From Sulfuricurvum sp. (GTDB lineage Bacteria; Campylobacterota; Campylobacteria; Campylobacterales; Sulfurimonadaceae), in the NCBI GenBank assembly GCA_030692765.1, contig JAUYUB010000010.1:62001-126000 (forward strand): a stretch of 64,000 nucleotides of DNA, read 5' to 3'. The notes beneath the pieces were generated by a model. That model saw nothing but the letters and a program-made list of their open reading frames with translations, had not been told where the DNA came from and ran no database searches. Each line of letters opens with the position of its first letter. Position 1 is the first letter of the stretch. The position numbers and the translations under genes were made by a program. Below, in pieces: positions 1 to 7,932 of this stretch.

Positions 1-670
1 TTTTATTTTGGGTCGTTTCCAATTCATTGGCAATCAGTGCTATCTCATCCTCTCCGGACATGTGAAAACTTACCCCCATGTTTCCCTCACCAAACGATGC
101 AATTTGACGACGAAGACGATGAAGCGGAGAAAGACGATGAAGAATAAGTCCAAAAGAAAGTAGCAGTATGGTCAAAATCGTGGCATACGAATAGAGTAAA
201 TTTTTGGGAGAATAAGGAGTACTGCTGCGATCTTCCAAAAGAATCGGATAATGGGCCGACTGAATCCAAAAATAAATTTTTCCATGATCTTGCAGCATAC
301 TGGCATGGATGTGATTAACAACCAAACTTTGATAAGGTGCTGTAGGTGCAATATGACGATTGAGCTCGATTGCAGAGTTCCCATTTTCTTTAAGTAAAAT
401 CGCATTTTTTGTGATTTGTCGATATTGCATCTCACGTTCAATTGGATACAAATCGTACATTGCCAAATTGGTTTCAAAAATAGGAAGCGATATTTGCTTC
501 AGCAAAAAGGTATGATAGATTTGCGAAATAAGGGCGTATTTACCGAACATGTTATCATTATGTTTGGTCTGATTCGTTTGATAAAGTTGATAAAACGTAT
601 AACTGACACTGCAAACCGTTACCCCAAGGGCAAATAATATCGTTAGTAGTACACCGTTTCTTTTTAGCAT
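1..670 (-). CDS. Sensor histidine kinase, ArsS-like (partial, C-terminal part beyond window)
   Basis: Only the first 223 residues lie inside the window; the kinase core would continue past base 1. It begins with ATG at 670, four bases after the stop of the response regulator, so the two are co-transcribed. Visible parts are a first membrane segment (about residues 6-24), a periplasmic sensor region of about 130 residues, a second membrane segment (about 158-178) and a HAMP-like linker with the stretch HRLSPLHRLRRQI at 178-190. This layout and the pairing match the ArsRS acid-responsive system of Helicobacter/Campylobacter, a family inference. The histidine box and ATPase domain cannot be seen here. 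Confidence 0.75.
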   Translation of the reverse strand, partial: MLKRNGVLLTILFALGVTVCSVSYTFYQLYQTNQTKHNDNMFGKYALISQIYHTFLLKQISLPIFETNLAMYDLYPIEREMQYRQITKNAILLKENGNSAIELNRHIAPTAPYQSLVVNHIHASMLQDHGKIYFWIQSAHYPILLEDRSSTPYSPKNLLYSYATILTILLLSFGLILHRLSPLHRLRRQIASFGEGNMGVSFHMSGEDEIALIANELETTQNK

Positions 671-674
671 TTAC

Positions 675-1334
675 TTAGAGTAACTTATATCCGATACCAC
701 GGATGGATTCGATGAGGGATCTGTCCCCAATTTTATTACGGATGCGTCCCATCATAACATCAATGCTTTTATTCGAAGAATCCTCATTAATTGCACTCAC
801 ATTATGAATCAAATCTTCTCTCGAAACAACCATCCCCTGCTTTTTAATCATGTGTCCCAAAATTCCATACTCAGCGTTAGTCAAATCCAAGGGGCGACCT
901 TTGTAGCTGATTTGCATAGCGGACTCGTTGAGCTTGAAATCGCTTTGAGTCTCTGCTTCCAATGCAACCATAGCATCATAACGGCGCAATACTGAGTGAA
1001 GACGCGCTTCAAGCTCTCGTGGGTCATACGGTTTGGGGAGATAATCATCGGCACCTAACTCTAGCGCATTAATTTTATCCGTTACATCTGAACGGGCAGA
1101 TGAGATGATAATCGGGATGTTTTGACGCTCGCGAATCGCCTTACACACTTCCAATCCATCCATTCCCGGCAAGGTGAGATCCAAAATGACGGCATCAAAT
1201 TTTTGCAAATTTAAAATGCTTAACGCTTTAAACGGGTCATCTTCTACTGCTACTTTAAAGCCACAGTGTTCCAAAAATTCACTTAGTATCTCAGCAAGCT
1301 CGAGATCATCTTCTATCATCAATAATGTATTCAT
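675..1334 (-). CDS. OmpR-family response regulator, ArsR-like
   Basis: A 219-residue two-component regulator. The receiver domain shows the acidic pocket IEDD (7-10), the phospho-acceptor Asp52 in LDLTLPGMDG, the switch Ser79/Ser80 region and Lys101 in LPKPYDPREL. The C-terminal third is a winged-helix DNA-binding domain (about 125-219) ending in RGIGYKLL. It precedes its presumed kinase by four bases and follows feoB by 34 bases on the same strand. A TACAAT box (1341-1346, minus) lies six bases before the ATG, so it may also have its own promoter giving a leaderless mRNA. Similar to the Campylobacterota ArsR (HP0166-type); the signal sensed cannot be read from sequence. Confidence 0.88.
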   Translation of the reverse strand: MNTLLMIEDDLELAEILSEFLEHCGFKVAVEDDPFKALSILNLQKFDAVILDLTLPGMDGLEVCKAIRERQNIPIIISSARSDVTDKINALELGADDYLPKPYDPRELEARLHSVLRRYDAMVALEAETQSDFKLNESAMQISYKGRPLDLTNAEYGILGHMIKKQGMVVSREDLIHNVSAINEDSSNKSIDVMMGRIRNKIGDRSLIESIRGIGYKLL

Positions 1335-1340
1335 GGCATT

Positions 1341-1346
1341 ATTGTA
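1341..1346 (-). promoter_or_regulatory. -10 box of the response regulator gene, leaderless layout
   Basis: On the minus strand TACAAT is followed by six bases and then the ATG at 1334. Transcription would start at or very near the start codon. No Shine-Dalgarno-like sequence lies between. Confidence 0.5.
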
Positions 1347-1368
1347 GCTAAGGGATCATTAACCAATG

Positions 1369-3480
1369 CTATCCAATCGCCTTTGCTATATTGTACGCTA
1401 CAAACGCAAGCGAATACGCCACGATTGTCGTAAATATGAATAAATAGACAAAATACTTGATCCCGCCCGCTTCACGCGTAAAGACAACCGATGCTGCCAA
1501 ACATGGCAAGTAGGTCATAATAACAACAATAAATGCGACTGCCGATGGAAAAGGGATGTTGGCATGTATCGCATTCACCAGTGAGTTGTTCTCTTCATTC
1601 GCATCTGAACCCAGTGAATACAAAACACCGATGGTTGAGACCACTACTTCTTTGGCTGCTAATCCTGTTTGAAGTGCTACAGCCATTTTCCAGTCAAATC
1701 CTAGAGGCGTAAAGATAGGTTCGATCGCATGTCCAATCTGTCCTAAGAAACTTTGAGAAAGCTGTGCTTCAGCGAGAGAGTTTTCTACTGATTTTTTCTC
1801 TTCTTCACTGCTTGCCATTTCTATCTTCTGTTCGTAAACAGCATTCAGTTCATAATTTTTTGGATACGTGCTTAAAAACCATACCAACAAAGAAGCAGCT
1901 GCGATAAATGTCCCCGCTTTTTTCAAGTACATCATGGTTTTGGTCAAAACCGTATGCCATACCAATTTAACCGAAGGAAGCCGATATTTTGGCATCTCCA
2001 TAACAAAAGGTTCATCAGCACCTTTAAAAGCGGTCATTTTTAAAACTTTTGCCGCTATGAGTCCGATCATTGCTCCTAAAATATAAATCCCAAACAGCAC
2101 ATTCCCCGCCATAGCAGGACCAAAAAAAGCCCCTGTAAAAAGGACATATACCGGCAGTCGTGCACCGCAGCTCATAAACCCTATGACAAACAATGTCAGC
2201 AAGCGATCGCGGTCATTTTTTAAAATGCGCGCTGACATATACGCCGGAATAGAACAGCCAAATCCGCTTACTAAAGGTATAAATGACTGCCCGTGAAGAC
2301 CAAATTTGTGAAAAAATCCATCCAATAAAAAAGCGACCCGCGACATATAGCCCGTCGATTCCAACAAGGCAATACCGACAAACAGGATGACAATATTAGG
2401 GACAAACAAGATAACAGCTCCTACCCCCGATATCATCCCATCAACAATTAAAGATCGTACCTCATCATTGCCGATCGTTGCACCAACGGTCGCACCTAAC
2501 CATCCGAAAAAAGCATCGATCCAGTCCATCGGAATCGAACCGATCTCAAACGTGAGCTGAAACAGTCCCCACATAAAAAAGAGAAAAATAGGAATACCCA
2601 TAACCGGATGGATCAATACAGAGTCAATTTTTTCTGTTAATGTTTTTTTACTTTGAGCTGCAGTAGCTGTTTTAACGGTTTCAGCGATAATCCCACGATT
2701 AAACGCACGATACTCTTCTGCAAAGGCCTCTTTCATATCATCCGTATCGTGATGCAATAAAACATGATGATCTGCTTCAATCAAAATCGGCTGCAACTCT
2801 ATCCAAATAGGATTATCATGTAACACACGATAAGTCTTCGTCTCTTTTTGCAGAAGATTGATTGCAATATTACGGTTACTGATCACTGCGCTAAAACGAT
2901 GACGGTTAAGGTAATTCTCTATAAGGGTTATCTCTTCTTCTACCGCTTCGCTGAAAATCAGTTTTTGTTCTTGCACCGGTTCATTAAAAACCGAGATAAC
3001 CGATTGTATAAGCTCTTCAAGCCCCGATTTTGCAACCGCGGATACGCGCGTAGAAGGAACTCCTAAAAGTTGTGACAAATACACCGCATTGATTTCAATG
3101 CCTTCTTTATCCGCCTCGTCACTCATATTAAGCGCCAACACCATCTTCTTACTCATTGTCATAAGCTCTGCGGTAAGCTGAAGATTTTTTTCCATATTCG
3201 TGGAATCGAGGACGTTAATAATGATGTCATACGGTTCATTGCACAGAAAATCATGCGTCACACGCTCTTCAATCGAATAGTCGGTAAACGCATACGTTCC
3301 AGGAAGGTCTATGATTCGAAACGAATATCCGTCATAGTCAAATAGTACTTCGCTTTTTTCAACCGTAACTCCGGTAAAATTTCCCACGTGCAGCCGTGCA
3401 CCAGAAATTGAGTTGATAAGCATGCTCTTGCCAACATTAGGCTGGCCTACAAGAGCAATTGTTATTTGTTTAGCGGACAT
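1369..3480 (-). CDS. feoB: Ferrous iron transporter FeoB
   Basis: A 703-residue inner-membrane Fe(II) transporter with a cytoplasmic GTPase domain. The G motifs are visible: GQPNVGKS (12-19), DLPG (58-61) and NMSD (118-121). From about residue 285 the protein is hydrophobic with the two Gate-type halves, including the Cys-containing segments SGFGCSIPAYMSARI and FMSCGARLPVY typical of FeoB. It ends in a plain tail with no Cys-rich FeoC-like extension. Its ATG overlaps the end of feoA by 11 bases, so translation is probably coupled. The operon is preceded by two Fur-box-like sites at 4654-4706, suggesting iron repression. Confidence 0.97.
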   Translation of the reverse strand: MSAKQITIALVGQPNVGKSMLINSISGARLHVGNFTGVTVEKSEVLFDYDGYSFRIIDLPGTYAFTDYSIEERVTHDFLCNEPYDIIINVLDSTNMEKNLQLTAELMTMSKKMVLALNMSDEADKEGIEINAVYLSQLLGVPSTRVSAVAKSGLEELIQSVISVFNEPVQEQKLIFSEAVEEEITLIENYLNRHRFSAVISNRNIAINLLQKETKTYRVLHDNPIWIELQPILIEADHHVLLHHDTDDMKEAFAEEYRAFNRGIIAETVKTATAAQSKKTLTEKIDSVLIHPVMGIPIFLFFMWGLFQLTFEIGSIPMDWIDAFFGWLGATVGATIGNDEVRSLIVDGMISGVGAVILFVPNIVILFVGIALLESTGYMSRVAFLLDGFFHKFGLHGQSFIPLVSGFGCSIPAYMSARILKNDRDRLLTLFVIGFMSCGARLPVYVLFTGAFFGPAMAGNVLFGIYILGAMIGLIAAKVLKMTAFKGADEPFVMEMPKYRLPSVKLVWHTVLTKTMMYLKKAGTFIAAASLLVWFLSTYPKNYELNAVYEQKIEMASSEEEKKSVENSLAEAQLSQSFLGQIGHAIEPIFTPLGFDWKMAVALQTGLAAKEVVVSTIGVLYSLGSDANEENNSLVNAIHANIPFPSAVAFIVVIMTYLPCLAASVVFTREAGGIKYFVYLFIFTTIVAYSLAFVAYNIAKAIG

Positions 3481-3718
3481 TACATACCTCTATTAACTCG
3501 GCTTCTTCTTTACGAAGAGCAAGATTTACATTTCCCACCTTGATCTCAAAGGTACTTTTAGTCGGCGAACACTCAAGCATAATCAAATCCACACCTCTCA
3601 TTAATCCAAAAGAGACCAGACGTTGTTTTAGAGGTCCTGTCGCATTTATTTTACACACAGTTGCCATACCGCCCTTACTGCAGGCACTTAGCAATGTCAT
3701 GGTGGGATTTTCTGTCAT
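3470..3718 (-). CDS. feoA: Ferrous iron transport protein FeoA
   Basis: An 82-residue SH3-like cytoplasmic protein of the FeoA family, thought to assist FeoB. The characteristic core reads LKQRLVSFGLMRGVDLIML followed by a segment of small beta strands. A good ribosome-binding site (AAGGA, five bases before ATG) supports the start. It sits 15 bases after the decayed porin gene and overlaps feoB by 11 bases, so all three are in one transcript. Confidence 0.93.
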   Translation of the reverse strand: MTENPTMTLLSACSKGGMATVCKINATGPLKQRLVSFGLMRGVDLIMLECSPTKSTFEIKVGNVNLALRKEEAELIEVCNVR

Positions 3719-3733
3719 ATTTTTCCTTATTTC

Positions 3734-4631
3734 TTAAAACCGGTAACTGATACGTGCCAAAAAGCGGTCATAACCCGCATCACTTCCACTGTTTTGATTG
3801 TCATTTTTATCATTGAGCGATGCATAGCTTACATCCGCACTCAATGCATCGTCATATTCATATGTAGCGATAATGTCCCATTCGATCATTTTTACATTAA
3901 CGGGAGCGCTTTTAAATTCCCCGTACAGCGTTGTAAAACTCAACCCCTCAACCCCAGCATCCTTCATATCTATAATTGCCTGTAATTGATACGCTTTTTC
4001 ATCTTCCATCCAGCCGATTGTCCACTCTTCCATGGAGGTGTAGTAGGGTCCGCCACCTAGACCATTGTTGATCCATTTGCCATCATCACTTTTAGCTTCA
4101 TTGTATGCAACGCCCAGTGTTACCATTCCCCATTGAGCATTTACCGCTAATCCATACACATTCCCATCGATACCTGAGAGTGTTCCATCGGCTTTCGTAT
4201 CTTCGTTAAAGCGTGCATACTGTCCCATAAAGGTCATTCCCAACGATTCCAATGCTTTCACATTGTAAACAGCATCCGCATAAAACGCATCGGTCATTTT
4301 ATCAATGGAGTAAAACCATCCCTGTACCGCCAGTTCCTCTATGCTTTCATTCGTAAAACCAACCGGTAGCAAAATTAAACTTTAGAGACATGTATCCGGC
4401 AACGCCCAGTTTCAAATCATTCCATACCGGTGTTTCGTATTTTAAAATACCCCCAAGAGCCGTCGTGTATCGATCCGTGTCTACTGCATTATCCTGATCC
4501 ACATAACCTAAGCGAACCAGTCCACTTACTGTCCCCTTATCTTCGGGAATAATAGCTCCGGACAAGACTAATTGCGTGCCCGCAATCAAACTCACCACAA
4601 TGATTTTATTTTTTATATGCATCACTTTCAT
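3734..4631 (-). pseudogene. Decayed OprD-like outer-membrane porin (internal deletion plus frameshift)
   Basis: Two overlapping reading frames carry the two ends of one porin. The 5' part (4347-4631) has a signal peptide and the opening strands GTVSGLVRLGYVDQDN and LKYETPVWNDLKLGVAGYMS. The 3' part (3734-4372, frame shifted) resumes at NESIEELAVQGWFYSIDK and runs to the C-terminal strand ARISYRF, the usual barrel-assembly signature with terminal Phe. Campylobacterota porins of this type are about 400 residues, whereas the two parts total roughly 295; the middle strands and constriction-loop region are missing. The deletion cannot be a one-base sequencing error. The first ATG has its AGGGA only three bases upstream, so the ATG at 4622 is the better start. 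Being first in the feo operon, it may once have served iron uptake (inference). Confidence 0.75.
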
Positions 4632-4653
4632 TCCCTGATTAATGCTTTGGAAA

Positions 4654-4668
4654 TGATACCTATTATCA
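4654..4668. promoter_or_regulatory. Fur-box-like site 1
   Basis: TGATACCTATTATCA matches the 7-1-7 Fur consensus TGATAATNATTATCA at 12 of 14 defined positions. It lies 23-46 bases upstream of the porin-feoA-feoB start. Binding by Fur is inferred. Confidence 0.6.
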
Positions 4669-4691
4669 ACTTAGTTCTTTCTTATATTTAT

Positions 4692-4706
4692 TGATAATCT
4701 TTATCA
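4692..4706. promoter_or_regulatory. Fur-box-like site 2
   Basis: TGATAATCTTTATCA matches the 7-1-7 Fur consensus at 13 of 14 defined positions and is a near-perfect inverted repeat. Its centre is 38 bases from site 1. It lies between the divergent porin-feoAB and pssA starts. Confidence 0.7.
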
Positions 4707-4738
4707 TTTATAATACCCGAATAAGGCGATGACTTTGT

Positions 4739-4744
4739 TATAAT
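4739..4744 (+). promoter_or_regulatory. -10 box of pssA
   Basis: TATAAT precedes the pssA ATG (4778) by 33 bases, with AGGGAA at 4765-4770 as ribosome-binding site. No good -35 is visible, as is common in Campylobacterota. Confidence 0.6.
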
Positions 4745-4777
4745 TCGACACAACTATTCCAAACAGGGAAAAATTAT

Positions 4778-5326
4778 ATGAACTTTTTATGGAAATCATC
4801 CAGTCATTTCAATCTCGCAAACCTCTTTACGATGGTCAACATCACCTGCGGTTTACTTGCTACTTATTTTATCACACAAAATCAATTTATTCCCGCAATT
4901 GTCCTCGCATGGATAGGGGGAGCATTCGATATCTTCGATGGGAAAATCGCTCGAAAGTATCAATTGTCCAATGAATTCGGGGTACAACTCGACTCGTTTG
5001 CCGATTTTCTCTCATTTGTATTGGTACCGACATTTTTGATTTTTCAGGCCGTTTATTCAACCTTGGAGGGGATAGCATTGGTTGCCGTCGCTATGGGATC
5101 GATCTATTATGTTATCAGCGGTCTTCGCAGACTCATCCAATTTAACATCGATGCCAATGCTGGAGAGGTAACTAAATACTTCACAGGAGTACCGACACCT
5201 CTTGGCGCAATACTTCTGTGGTTAACTTATTTAAGCGCGCCATGGATCACATGGATGGGAGTATTGGCTCTTATGCTCGTGATCGGAATACTCTTAAATT
5301 CTAAAGTCAAAATTCCTCATCCATAA
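4778..5326 (+). CDS. pssA: CDP-diacylglycerol-serine O-phosphatidyltransferase
   Basis: A 182-residue integral membrane enzyme that makes phosphatidylserine, the precursor of phosphatidylethanolamine. The CDP-alcohol phosphotransferase signature D-x2-DG-x2-AR-x8-G-x3-D-x3-D is complete at residues 51-76 (Asp51, Asp54, Asp72, Asp76). About six membrane segments are visible. The conserved N-terminal NLANLFTMVNITCG and the LRRLIQFN / YFTGVPTPLGA segments mark it as PssA rather than PgsA. The length fits the short PssA form without a C-terminal tail. Its end overlaps the convergent rmuC end by 20 bases. Confidence 0.9.
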   Translation: MNFLWKSSSHFNLANLFTMVNITCGLLATYFITQNQFIPAIVLAWIGGAFDIFDGKIARKYQLSNEFGVQLDSFADFLSFVLVPTFLIFQAVYSTLEGIALVAVAMGSIYYVISGLRRLIQFNIDANAGEVTKYFTGVPTPLGAILLWLTYLSAPWITWMGVLALMLVIGILLNSKVKIPHP

Positions 5327-6614
5327 CCGTATCAATCAGCGATTCGGGAAGTGCTTTTTTAGGCTTTAATCCCAGTTTTCGCATTCCCTCAGCCCGTCTT
5401 ATCAAATTTCCCTTACCTGTAGAGAGCTTGTTCATTGCCCCCTCGTAGCTTTTTTGCGTACGGGCAATTGCATCCCCTATTTTTTCCATATCCTCTACAA
5501 AGGCTACAAGTTTTTCATACAACGCTTCTGCGGATGCCGCGATCTCTTTGGCATTGCGCTCTTGATACTCGCTTCTCCAGATATGCTCAATGGTACGAAG
5601 AGTTACCAGAAGGGTTGAGGGAGAAACCACAACGATGTTTTGTTCGTATGCCGTTTTGAAAAAAGTATTATCCTGCTCAAGTGCAAGCAAGAAGGCTCCT
5701 TCTATAGGCATAAAAAGCAATACAAAATCGAGTGTTTTGACACCGCTGAGCTGTTCGTAGCGCTTTTGGCTCAACCCTTTGATGTGTCCATGGATAGAGA
5801 CGAGATGCTGTTTGAGGGCATGTGCACGTGATTCATCATCAGTCGCACGAATAAATGCTTCGTACGCCACAAGCGAGACTTTAGAGTCAATAATGATGTC
5901 TTTGTTCTGTGGTAGATGGACGATGACATCGGGGCGGTATTTTTTACCCTCTTCCCCCTCCAATGTAATTTGGATGTCATATTCATGTCCCTCACGAAGA
6001 CCCGATTCTTCGAGGATACGCTCCAAGACGATCTCACCCCAGTTACCTTGCGTTTTGTTCTCCCCCTTGAGAGCATTGGTGAGATTGATTGCATCTTCGC
6101 TCAGACGTTCATTGAGAGATTTGAGACGAATGATCTCATCTTTAATACTCTGACGCTCTTTGGCATCGTGTAAAAAACGCTCTTCGCTTTGTTTGGAAAA
6201 ATTAGTAATCTGTTCTCTAAACGGTTTGAGCAACAGGTCCAGTCCTTTGGTATGCGCTTCATCAAAAGTTTTGGCTTTTTGTTCAAAAATCTGCGTTGCC
6301 AGATGTTCAAACTGCGCTTTCATTTGCATTTTTGCTTCATCAAGCATACGTATCTTTTCTTCAAATCCACGAGCGGATTCCTCATGACGGGTATGTAAAA
6401 CGGCGTAATCACGTTCCAATGCATTGAATTCATTGCGTTTGTTTTCAAGTTTAGCATCAATGTCTATTCGTAAAGCATGTTCTTGATTGAGCAGTTCTTG
6501 GATCTGCAGAGCTTTGGATTGCAGCAATGCAAACTCCTGACGTGACTGATTCCACAGCCATCCCAATGTTCCGGCGGCAACAATGCCTATAAGTGTTGTG
6601 AGTTCATATATCAT
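5307..6614 (-). CDS. rmuC: RmuC-family DNA recombination protein
   Basis: A 435-residue protein when started at the ATG at 6614; a GTG eight codons earlier lies before the -10 box and is unlikely. It has one N-terminal membrane anchor (about residues 3-20), a long coiled coil (about 25-170) and the RmuC domain with the nuclease-like segment KYRPDVIVHLPQNKDIIIDSKVS. RmuC limits DNA inversions in E. coli and is predicted to have a restriction-endonuclease-like fold; the exact reaction is not established. It is divergent from ychJ. Confidence 0.9.
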   Translation of the reverse strand: MIYELTTLIGIVAAGTLGWLWNQSRQEFALLQSKALQIQELLNQEHALRIDIDAKLENKRNEFNALERDYAVLHTRHEESARGFEEKIRMLDEAKMQMKAQFEHLATQIFEQKAKTFDEAHTKGLDLLLKPFREQITNFSKQSEERFLHDAKERQSIKDEIIRLKSLNERLSEDAINLTNALKGENKTQGNWGEIVLERILEESGLREGHEYDIQITLEGEEGKKYRPDVIVHLPQNKDIIIDSKVSLVAYEAFIRATDDESRAHALKQHLVSIHGHIKGLSQKRYEQLSGVKTLDFVLLFMPIEGAFLLALEQDNTFFKTAYEQNIVVVSPSTLLVTLRTIEHIWRSEYQERNAKEIAASAEALYEKLVAFVEDMEKIGDAIARTQKSYEGAMNKLSTGKGNLIRRAEGMRKLGLKPKKALPESLIDTVMDEEF

Positions 6615-6620
6615 GTGGTG

Positions 6621-6626
6621 ATTATA
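6621..6626 (-). promoter_or_regulatory. -10 box of rmuC, leaderless layout
   Basis: TATAAT on the minus strand, then six bases (CACCAC), then the ATG at 6614. Transcription should begin at the start codon. Confidence 0.55.
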
Positions 6627-6664
6627 GCCAATGTGCACTAAGAGGTAAAAAAGATGACATTTTG

Positions 6665-6670
6665 TACAAT
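6665..6670 (+). promoter_or_regulatory. -10 box of ychJ, leaderless layout
   Basis: TACAAT preceded by TG, then six bases, then the ATG at 6677. No ribosome-binding site lies between. Confidence 0.5.
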
Positions 6671-6676
6671 GAGTTT

Positions 6677-7072
6677 ATGAAACTGTCCCCTAATTCTCCC
6701 TGCCCGTGTCACAGCGGTGAAAAATACAAAAAGTGCTGTCAGCCGTACCATAAAGGTATCTCTCCAAAAAACGCCCTTTTACTGATGCGTTCGCGCTACA
6801 GTGCCTATGCACTGGGATTGATCGAATACATCATGGCAACAACGCATCCAAACAATCCCGATGCTTCAATCGCCTTGGCCGACTGGCAAACCAGTATTGC
6901 TGAATTTTCCAAGACCACACAATTTATGGGACTCAACATTCTGGAATTTGTGAATGGAGAGAAGGAAGCGTTTGTAACGTTTGAAGCGCGATTTGATCAC
7001 GCAATGATGAAAGAAAAAAGCCGTTTTTATAAAATGAACGAGAAATGGCTCTATCACAGCGGGGAGTTTTAA
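6677..7072 (+). CDS. ychJ: YchJ-family SEC-C motif protein (UPF0225)
   Basis: A 131-residue protein with an N-terminal SEC-C zinc motif CPCHSGEKYKKCC (Cys9, Cys11, Cys20, Cys21) followed by the YchJ NTF2-like domain (ALLLMRSRYSAYALGLIEYIM, then strands up to residue 131). The SEC-C motif is also found in SecA and binds zinc; the function of YchJ is unknown. The ATG at 6677 is chosen over an upstream TTG because the -10 box sits between them. Its stop overlaps the next gene's ATG (TAATG). Confidence 0.85.
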   Translation: MKLSPNSPCPCHSGEKYKKCCQPYHKGISPKNALLLMRSRYSAYALGLIEYIMATTHPNNPDASIALADWQTSIAEFSKTTQFMGLNILEFVNGEKEAFVTFEARFDHAMMKEKSRFYKMNEKWLYHSGEF

Positions 7073-7530
7073 TGAGATTTTTGTTCTTATTGTTTCTGGC
7101 TGTCTTCTGTTCATCTGCTGAAGAGATCAATGGCTACGCAACCGTAGGAATGGTATCTACGCATTTTAAAAATAATGACGGGGAGCCGTATAACGAAGAG
7201 CACAAAGCTTACGGGGCAGAACTTATGCTGGATCAAAAATACACCTTCGCCTATTTGCATTTTGTCAATTCGCGCGACAAGATAACCGATATTGGCGCCG
7301 TTGGCTATCGGTACGATGTCATTGGTCCGTTTGGAATATCTGCTATTTTAGGCTATCAGAAAGGGTACTGTTTTGAGGGATTTCAATCCTCTGTAGAGTG
7401 TACGGAGGGAAAAGACAACAGCGGATTTGCCCTCATGCCGATGCTTTATTACAAACATGACTATTTTACCCTTGACCTTATCACTCAAGGAACCATGATA
7501 GCGCTAAAATTGAATCTAAAACTTTTTTAG
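7072..7530 (+). CDS. Predicted small outer-membrane beta-barrel protein, function unknown
   Basis: 152 residues, started at the ATG that overlaps the ychJ stop and has GGGGAG six bases upstream. A signal peptide (MRFLFLLFLAVFCSSA, cleavage near 16) is followed by alternating-residue beta strands: ingyatvgmvsthf, ygaelmldqkytfayl, igavgyrydvigpfg, isailgyqkgy, ymlyykhdyftldli. It ends in LNLKLF, a terminal aromatic as in assembled barrels. The early HF...YNEEHKAYGAEL block and two mid-protein cysteines recall small 8-stranded barrels of unknown role in Gammaproteobacteria. I do not recognise a catalytic motif. Translationally coupled to ychJ. Confidence 0.6.
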   Translation: MRFLFLLFLAVFCSSAEEINGYATVGMVSTHFKNNDGEPYNEEHKAYGAELMLDQKYTFAYLHFVNSRDKITDIGAVGYRYDVIGPFGISAILGYQKGYCFEGFQSSVECTEGKDNSGFALMPMLYYKHDYFTLDLITQGTMIALKLNLKLF

Positions 7531-7886
7531 CACCGTACCATTTCAATACAATCTTCCCCTTTTGGAATCAGACACAAAAAAACATAGGCTTCATCACCTA
7601 TTGTCTCGTAACTGTGTGCCTCGCCCGCAGGGATAAATAAAATATCGCCGGCATGCGCTTCAAATGTCTGATCCCCTGATATGACACGTGCAGATCCCGA
7701 AAGGACATACTGCTCGTGTTCAACGGTATTCGTGTGATGCGGCATAAATCCGCCGGCATCGATGGTAAAACAGCGCATTGCAAAGTTGGGAGCTTCTGCA
7801 AGAGAGAGCAGCATTTGCATGCTCACCCCTTTCCCTGCTTTTTGTTGTATTGACTCAATAGTATTTCGTTTTTTATGAATAGACAT
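7527..7886 (-). CDS. Cupin domain protein
   Basis: A 119-residue single-domain cupin. Motif 1 runs from GGFMPHHTNTVEHEQYVLSG (His-x-His-like pair plus Glu) and motif 2 is GDILFIPAGEAHSYETIG with the final metal-ligand His. Such small cupins bind a divalent metal; the substrate is not predictable. AAGGA precedes the ATG. It follows the histidine kinase gene by 46 bases on the same strand, separated by an 18-base palindrome (7903-7920). Confidence 0.85.
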   Translation of the reverse strand: MSIHKKRNTIESIQQKAGKGVSMQMLLSLAEAPNFAMRCFTIDAGGFMPHHTNTVEHEQYVLSGSARVISGDQTFEAHAGDILFIPAGEAHSYETIGDEAYVFLCLIPKGEDCIEMVRC

Positions 7887-7902
7887 AGATAATTCCTTAA
7901 GC

Positions 7903-7920
7903 TAAAATCATGTGATTTTA
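7903..7920. promoter_or_regulatory. Perfect 8-2-8 palindrome before the cupin gene
   Basis: TAAAATCATGTGATTTTA is a perfect inverted repeat ending 17 bases before the cupin ATG. On the minus strand its first half offers a TAAAAT -10-like box, so a repressor here would cover the promoter. It has no T tract and is AT-rich, so a terminator is less likely. Confidence 0.45.
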
Positions 7921-7932
7921 CATTATTTAGAT

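Noticed and set aside
4778..5326. PssA possibly truncated, since some PssA proteins exceed 230 residues
   Set aside because: All catalytic residues and the final conserved membrane segment are present; it matches the short PssA form of about 180 residues.
5779..6153. Long open frame (124 codons) opposite rmuC
   Set aside because: Low-complexity Ser/Arg-rich translation antisense to a well-conserved gene, without a ribosome-binding site. Taken as a shadow frame.
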